DNA of 17,885 nucleotides from an uncultured Collinsella sp. (GTDB lineage Bacteria; Actinomycetota; Coriobacteriia; Coriobacteriales; Coriobacteriaceae). Numbering within the stretch: position 1 is the first letter of the stretch; the number at the start of each line of letters is the position of its first letter. Of the stretch, positions 15,212 through 17,885 are shown one piece after another. The stretch spans positions 1 through 17,885 of the forward strand of contig UQJA01000026.1 of the NCBI GenBank assembly GCA_900541285.1, given 5' to 3'. The notes under the pieces are model-generated. The model had not been told where the DNA came from, did no database searches, and saw only the letters and a list, made by a program, of their open reading frames with translations. A program made the position numbers and the translations under genes.

Positions 15212-16984
15212 ATGATTGAAACTGAGAACAAGGTGTATGCCCGTCGCTGCGAGAGCCATGTCGAGGCCCTGCGCCGCGCCGTTCCGGGCTGCATCGAGAA
15301 GGTTGAGTGGCAGTGCGAGGACCAGCTGACGATTACCGTCAAGCAGGACAAGCTGCCCGAGGCCGTCCACTACCTGTACTACGAGCGCTACGGCTGGATT
15401 CCCGTGATCATCGGCAACGATGAGCGCAGCCTGTGCGGCCGTTACGCCGTGTACTACGTCATCTCCATGGAGGGGGAGGACCCCGGCTGGGTGACCGTGC
15501 GCACCGAGGTCGATCCCGCTAAGATGACGTTCCCGTCCGTGACGCCGTTCGTCCCCGCCTGCGTGTGGGGCGAGCGCGAGCTGCGCGATATGTTCGGCCT
15601 GATTCCCGAGGGCCTGCCCGATCGTCGTCGCCTGGTGCTGCCCGACGATTGGCCCAGCGGCCTGTATCCGCTGCGCAAGGACTCCATGGACTACCGCTTC
15701 CGTCCCGCTCCCGCGAGCGACATGGAAAACTACGAGTTCTTGGCCGACACCAAGGGCAAGGAGACCACGCTCGTCCCCATGGGACCGCTGCACATCACCT
15801 CCGACGAGCCCGGCCACTTCCGCCTGTTCGTGGAGGGCGAGACGATCGTCGACGCCGACTACCGCCTGTTCTACGTGCATCGCGGTATGGAGAAGGTCGC
15901 CGAGACGCGCCTGAACTATGACGCCGTGACGTTCCTCGCCGACCGCATCTGCGGCATCTGCGGCTGCGCCCACTCGGTGGCCTACGCCGAGGCCGTCGAG
16001 CGCGCCCAGGGCATCCATGTCCCGCCGCGCGCCCAGTACATCCGCGCCATCATGCTTGAGGTCGAGCGCCTGCACTCGCATCTGCTCAACATTGGCCTCG
16101 CTTCGCACTACACCGGCTTCGATTCGGGCTTCCAGCAGTTCTTCCGCGTCCGCGAGAAGTCCATGGACCTGGCCGAGAAGCTCTCCGGTCACCGCAAGAC
16201 CTACGGCCTCAACGTGATCGGCGGCGTGCGTCGCGACATTTTGGCCGAGCAGAAGCTCTCCACGCTCACGACCATCCACCAGCTGCGCTCCGAGGTTCAG
16301 GAACTCGTCGACGTCTTGCTCTCCACGCCCAACTTTATCGAGCGTACGAGCGGTATCGGTATCTTGGACCGCAAGATCGCACGTGACTTCTCGCCGGTCG
16401 GCCCGCTCATGCGTGGCTCGGGCTATGCCCGCGACGTGCGCTTTGACCATCCCTTCGACGGCTACGCCGATCCGGACGTCCAAAAGATGCACGCCGCCAC
16501 GGCCGACACCTGCGATGCCTTCGGCCGTACCGCCGTCCGCATCCAGGAGGTCTACGATTCGATCGACATGATCGAGACCATGCTCGAGAACTGCCCGTCG
16601 GGTCCCATCCTCACCACGGATTGGGAGTACACCCCGCACAAGTACGCCATCGGCGCCACCGAGGCGCCGCGCGGCGAGGACGTGCACTGGGCCATGCTCG
16701 GCAACAACCAGAAGTGCTACCGCTGGCGCGCCAAGGCCGCCACGTACAGCAACTGGCCGGTCCTGCGCTACATGTTCCGCGGCAACACCGTGGGCGACGC
16801 GGCGCTGATCGTCGGCTCGCTCGACCCGTGCTACTCCTGCACCGACCGCGTTACGGTGACCGATGTCGCCGCCAAGCGCGACCACGTGCTCGACAAGGAG
16901 CAGTTCGAGAACGTCTGGCGCGACAAGTCGCCGCTTGCGGGCGAGGGCACCATGGCCGCTCCGCTCGATGAGGAGGCGCTCTAA
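15212..16984 (+). CDS. hyfG: Hydrogenase-4 large subunit, group 4 [NiFe]
   Basis: The 590-residue protein is the catalytic subunit that reduces protons to H2. Residues about 1-170 form a NuoC-like domain ending in ERELRDMFGLIPEG and LPDDWPSGLYPLRKD; the rest is NuoD-like. The two [NiFe] ligand motifs are intact: CGIC at 247-250 (followed by GCAHS) and DPCYSC, with cysteines 540 and 543. R546 follows the second motif, as in HycE, where a HycI-type protease cuts. The 44-residue tail after R546 is therefore probably removed on nickel insertion; E. coli HycE has 32. The protease and hyp genes are not in the window. The gene is slightly longer than HyfG/HycE (about 555-570) and starts 3 nt after hyfF. 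Confidence 0.95.
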   Translation: MIETENKVYARRCESHVEALRRAVPGCIEKVEWQCEDQLTITVKQDKLPEAVHYLYYERYGWIPVIIGNDERSLCGRYAVYYVISMEGEDPGWVTVRTEVDPAKMTFPSVTPFVPACVWGERELRDMFGLIPEGLPDRRRLVLPDDWPSGLYPLRKDSMDYRFRPAPASDMENYEFLADTKGKETTLVPMGPLHITSDEPGHFRLFVEGETIVDADYRLFYVHRGMEKVAETRLNYDAVTFLADRICGICGCAHSVAYAEAVERAQGIHVPPRAQYIRAIMLEVERLHSHLLNIGLASHYTGFDSGFQQFFRVREKSMDLAEKLSGHRKTYGLNVIGGVRRDILAEQKLSTLTTIHQLRSEVQELVDVLLSTPNFIERTSGIGILDRKIARDFSPVGPLMRGSGYARDVRFDHPFDGYADPDVQKMHAATADTCDAFGRTAVRIQEVYDSIDMIETMLENCPSGPILTTDWEYTPHKYAIGATEAPRGEDVHWAMLGNNQKCYRWRAKAATYSNWPVLRYMFRGNTVGDAALIVGSLDPCYSCTDRVTVTDVAAKRDHVLDKEQFENVWRDKSPLAGEGTMAAPLDEEAL

Positions 16985-16985
16985 T

Positions 16986-17702
16986 ATGCTGAAGCTTTGG
17001 AAGGTTAACGCCAAGGCCGGCGACGCGACGGTCAAGTACCCGTTTGCGCCGTTCCCCACCAACAAGGACATGCGCGGCAAGCCCGAGCACAATGCCGAGC
17101 TCTGCATCGCCTGCGGTGCCTGCGGCGTGGCGTGCCCGGCCGATGCCATTCGCATGGACACCGACCTTGCGGCCGATACCATTACCTGGTCGATCGACTA
17201 CGGTCGCTGCATCTTCTGCGGGCGCTGCGAGGAAGCCTGCCCCATGGAGGCCATCAAGCTCACCGAGGAGTTTGAGCTGGCCGTCATGAGCAAGGACGAC
17301 CTCACCAGCAAGAGCGTCTACACGCTCGAGCACTGCTCGCGCTGCGGCAAGCCGTTTGCCCCGCATAAGGAGATCGACTACGCCAAGCGCCTGCTGCAAA
17401 AGACCGGCGGCATGGAGGCCATCCAGGCCGCCCGTACCGTCGGTATGTGCCAGGAGTGCAAGCGCGAGCTCGACGCCCTGCGCGCCGCCTCGGCCGTAAA
17501 GACCGGCAACGCGCACGGCATGGCTGCCAACGAGACGCTTGCGTCCGGCGAGCCCCAGGGCCCCGGCATGGAGTACCTGGGCGGCCACGGCGTGAACCCG
17601 GAGTATATCGACCGCGAGCTCAACCCCGATGCGCCCGAGATTCCCGCCGGTCCGGCGCCGGTCGAGGGCATCATCATGGATTTTGAAACGAAGGAGGAGT
17701 AA
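16986..17702 (+). CDS. hyfH: Hydrogenase-4 component H, 2x[4Fe-4S] ferredoxin subunit
   Basis: The 238-residue protein relays electrons to the HyfI/HyfG hydrogenase core and is the NuoI/HycF counterpart. Two [4Fe-4S] sites are visible: C40/43/46/50 and C75/78/81/85. A further four-cysteine pattern, CSRC (117, 120) and CQEC (155, 158), matches the metal-binding knuckle seen in HycF. Residues from about 165 to the end form a tail rich in Pro, Gly and acidic residues, not found in the 180-residue E. coli proteins. ATG 16986 is one base after hyfG ends and is preceded by GAGGAGG; the longer frame starting at 16863 lies inside hyfG and is not used. Confidence 0.93.
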   Translation: MLKLWKVNAKAGDATVKYPFAPFPTNKDMRGKPEHNAELCIACGACGVACPADAIRMDTDLAADTITWSIDYGRCIFCGRCEEACPMEAIKLTEEFELAVMSKDDLTSKSVYTLEHCSRCGKPFAPHKEIDYAKRLLQKTGGMEAIQAARTVGMCQECKRELDALRAASAVKTGNAHGMAANETLASGEPQGPGMEYLGGHGVNPEYIDRELNPDAPEIPAGPAPVEGIIMDFETKEE

Positions 17703-17704
17703 CC

Positions 17705-17885
17705 ATGGCCGAACCCACGCTTTTGCCCGAGCGGCTTCAGTACCGCCCGACCAAGATCGAGCTCGACGAGAGCATCGAGAAGGCCAAGGCGACCCTTCTT
17801 AAGAAGATCAAGCGCTCGGTGTACGTCTACCGTGTTGACTGCGGCGGCTGGCACCGCTGGGGGGACGAGAGCTTCCGACCGGCAA
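17705..17885 (+). CDS. hyfI: Hydrogenase-4 small subunit, N-terminal fragment
   Basis: The start of HyfI/HycG is recognisable from a helical region with LKKIKRSVYVYRVDCGG, which leads into the proximal [4Fe-4S] cluster in the family. Only 60 codons are present before the window ends. The family continues CGGCNGCE, but here the reading is CGGWHRWGDE, losing both following cysteines. From base 17851 on the match to the family collapses in frame, with many scattered differences. I think this is unreliable sequence or a false join at the end of a contig rather than a natural loss of ligands. ATG 17705 lies 2 nt after hyfH, with AAGGAGGAG upstream. Confidence 0.85.
   Translation, partial: MAEPTLLPERLQYRPTKIELDESIEKAKATLLKKIKRSVYVYRVDCGGWHRWGDESFRPA

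Noticed and set aside
12944..17182. A 1412-codon open frame on the minus strand opposite hyfE to hyfH
   Set aside because: It is antisense to clearly identified genes. The product is rich in His, Gly, Ala, Arg and Asp with no recognisable domain, as expected from the mirrored codon bias of GC-rich genes.

Overview
The window looks like a chromosomal segment from a GC-rich anaerobic Actinobacterium of the Coriobacteriia, most likely Collinsella or a close relative. This is inferred from base composition, codon use and the character of the proteins; I could run no search. The odd length, plus anomalies at both extreme ends, suggest it is one whole assembled contig, possibly metagenomic.

Layout. 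(1) 2-703: an ORF open at the left edge that joins the C-terminal end of a PxpA (LamB/YcsF) 5-oxoprolinase subunit to the C-terminal third of a cysteine desulfurase-like enzyme; this is probably a chimeric junction. A clear terminator follows. (2) 771-2129: a BrnQ-type branched-chain amino acid carrier. (3) 2141-2426: a near-consensus promoter, tRNA-Pro(TGG), tRNA-Gly(TCC) and a terminator. (4) 2443-4616: an accessory patch. It holds a gene with an AbiEi-like/Vsr-like (DUF559-type) architecture, bracketed by two inverted copies of a long palindromic repeat, then a minus-strand toxin-antitoxin pair (RelB/DinJ-like antitoxin with a PIN-domain toxin). (5) 4617-5043: a 427-nt divergent intergenic region with a perfect inverted repeat and a strongly structured leader whose last helix covers the ribosome binding site of the first operon gene. 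(6) 5044-17885: one long plus-strand operon, hydN-fdhF-hyfA-B-C-D-E-F-G-H-I(partial), for a formate hydrogenlyase of the Hyf (FHL-2) type.

How the operon works. FdhF is a cytoplasmic, selenocysteine-containing formate dehydrogenase H. Its in-frame UGA is codon 140, as in E. coli, and a bacterial SECIS-like hairpin follows at the same offset. Electrons from formate pass through four-cluster ferredoxin subunits (HydN-like protein and HyfA) to the group 4 [NiFe] hydrogenase module (HyfG large subunit, HyfI small subunit, HyfH ferredoxin), which makes H2. The module sits on a membrane arm of HyfC (NuoH-like), three antiporter-like subunits (HyfB, HyfD, HyfF) and HyfE, so H2 production may be coupled to ion translocation. 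The window holds no selenocysteine machinery, hydrogenase maturation genes, formate channel or regulator.

The items most worth checking are the structured leader upstream of hydN, the inverted palindromic repeats around the Vsr-like gene, the mixed-family toxin-antitoxin pair, and the two suspicious contig ends.
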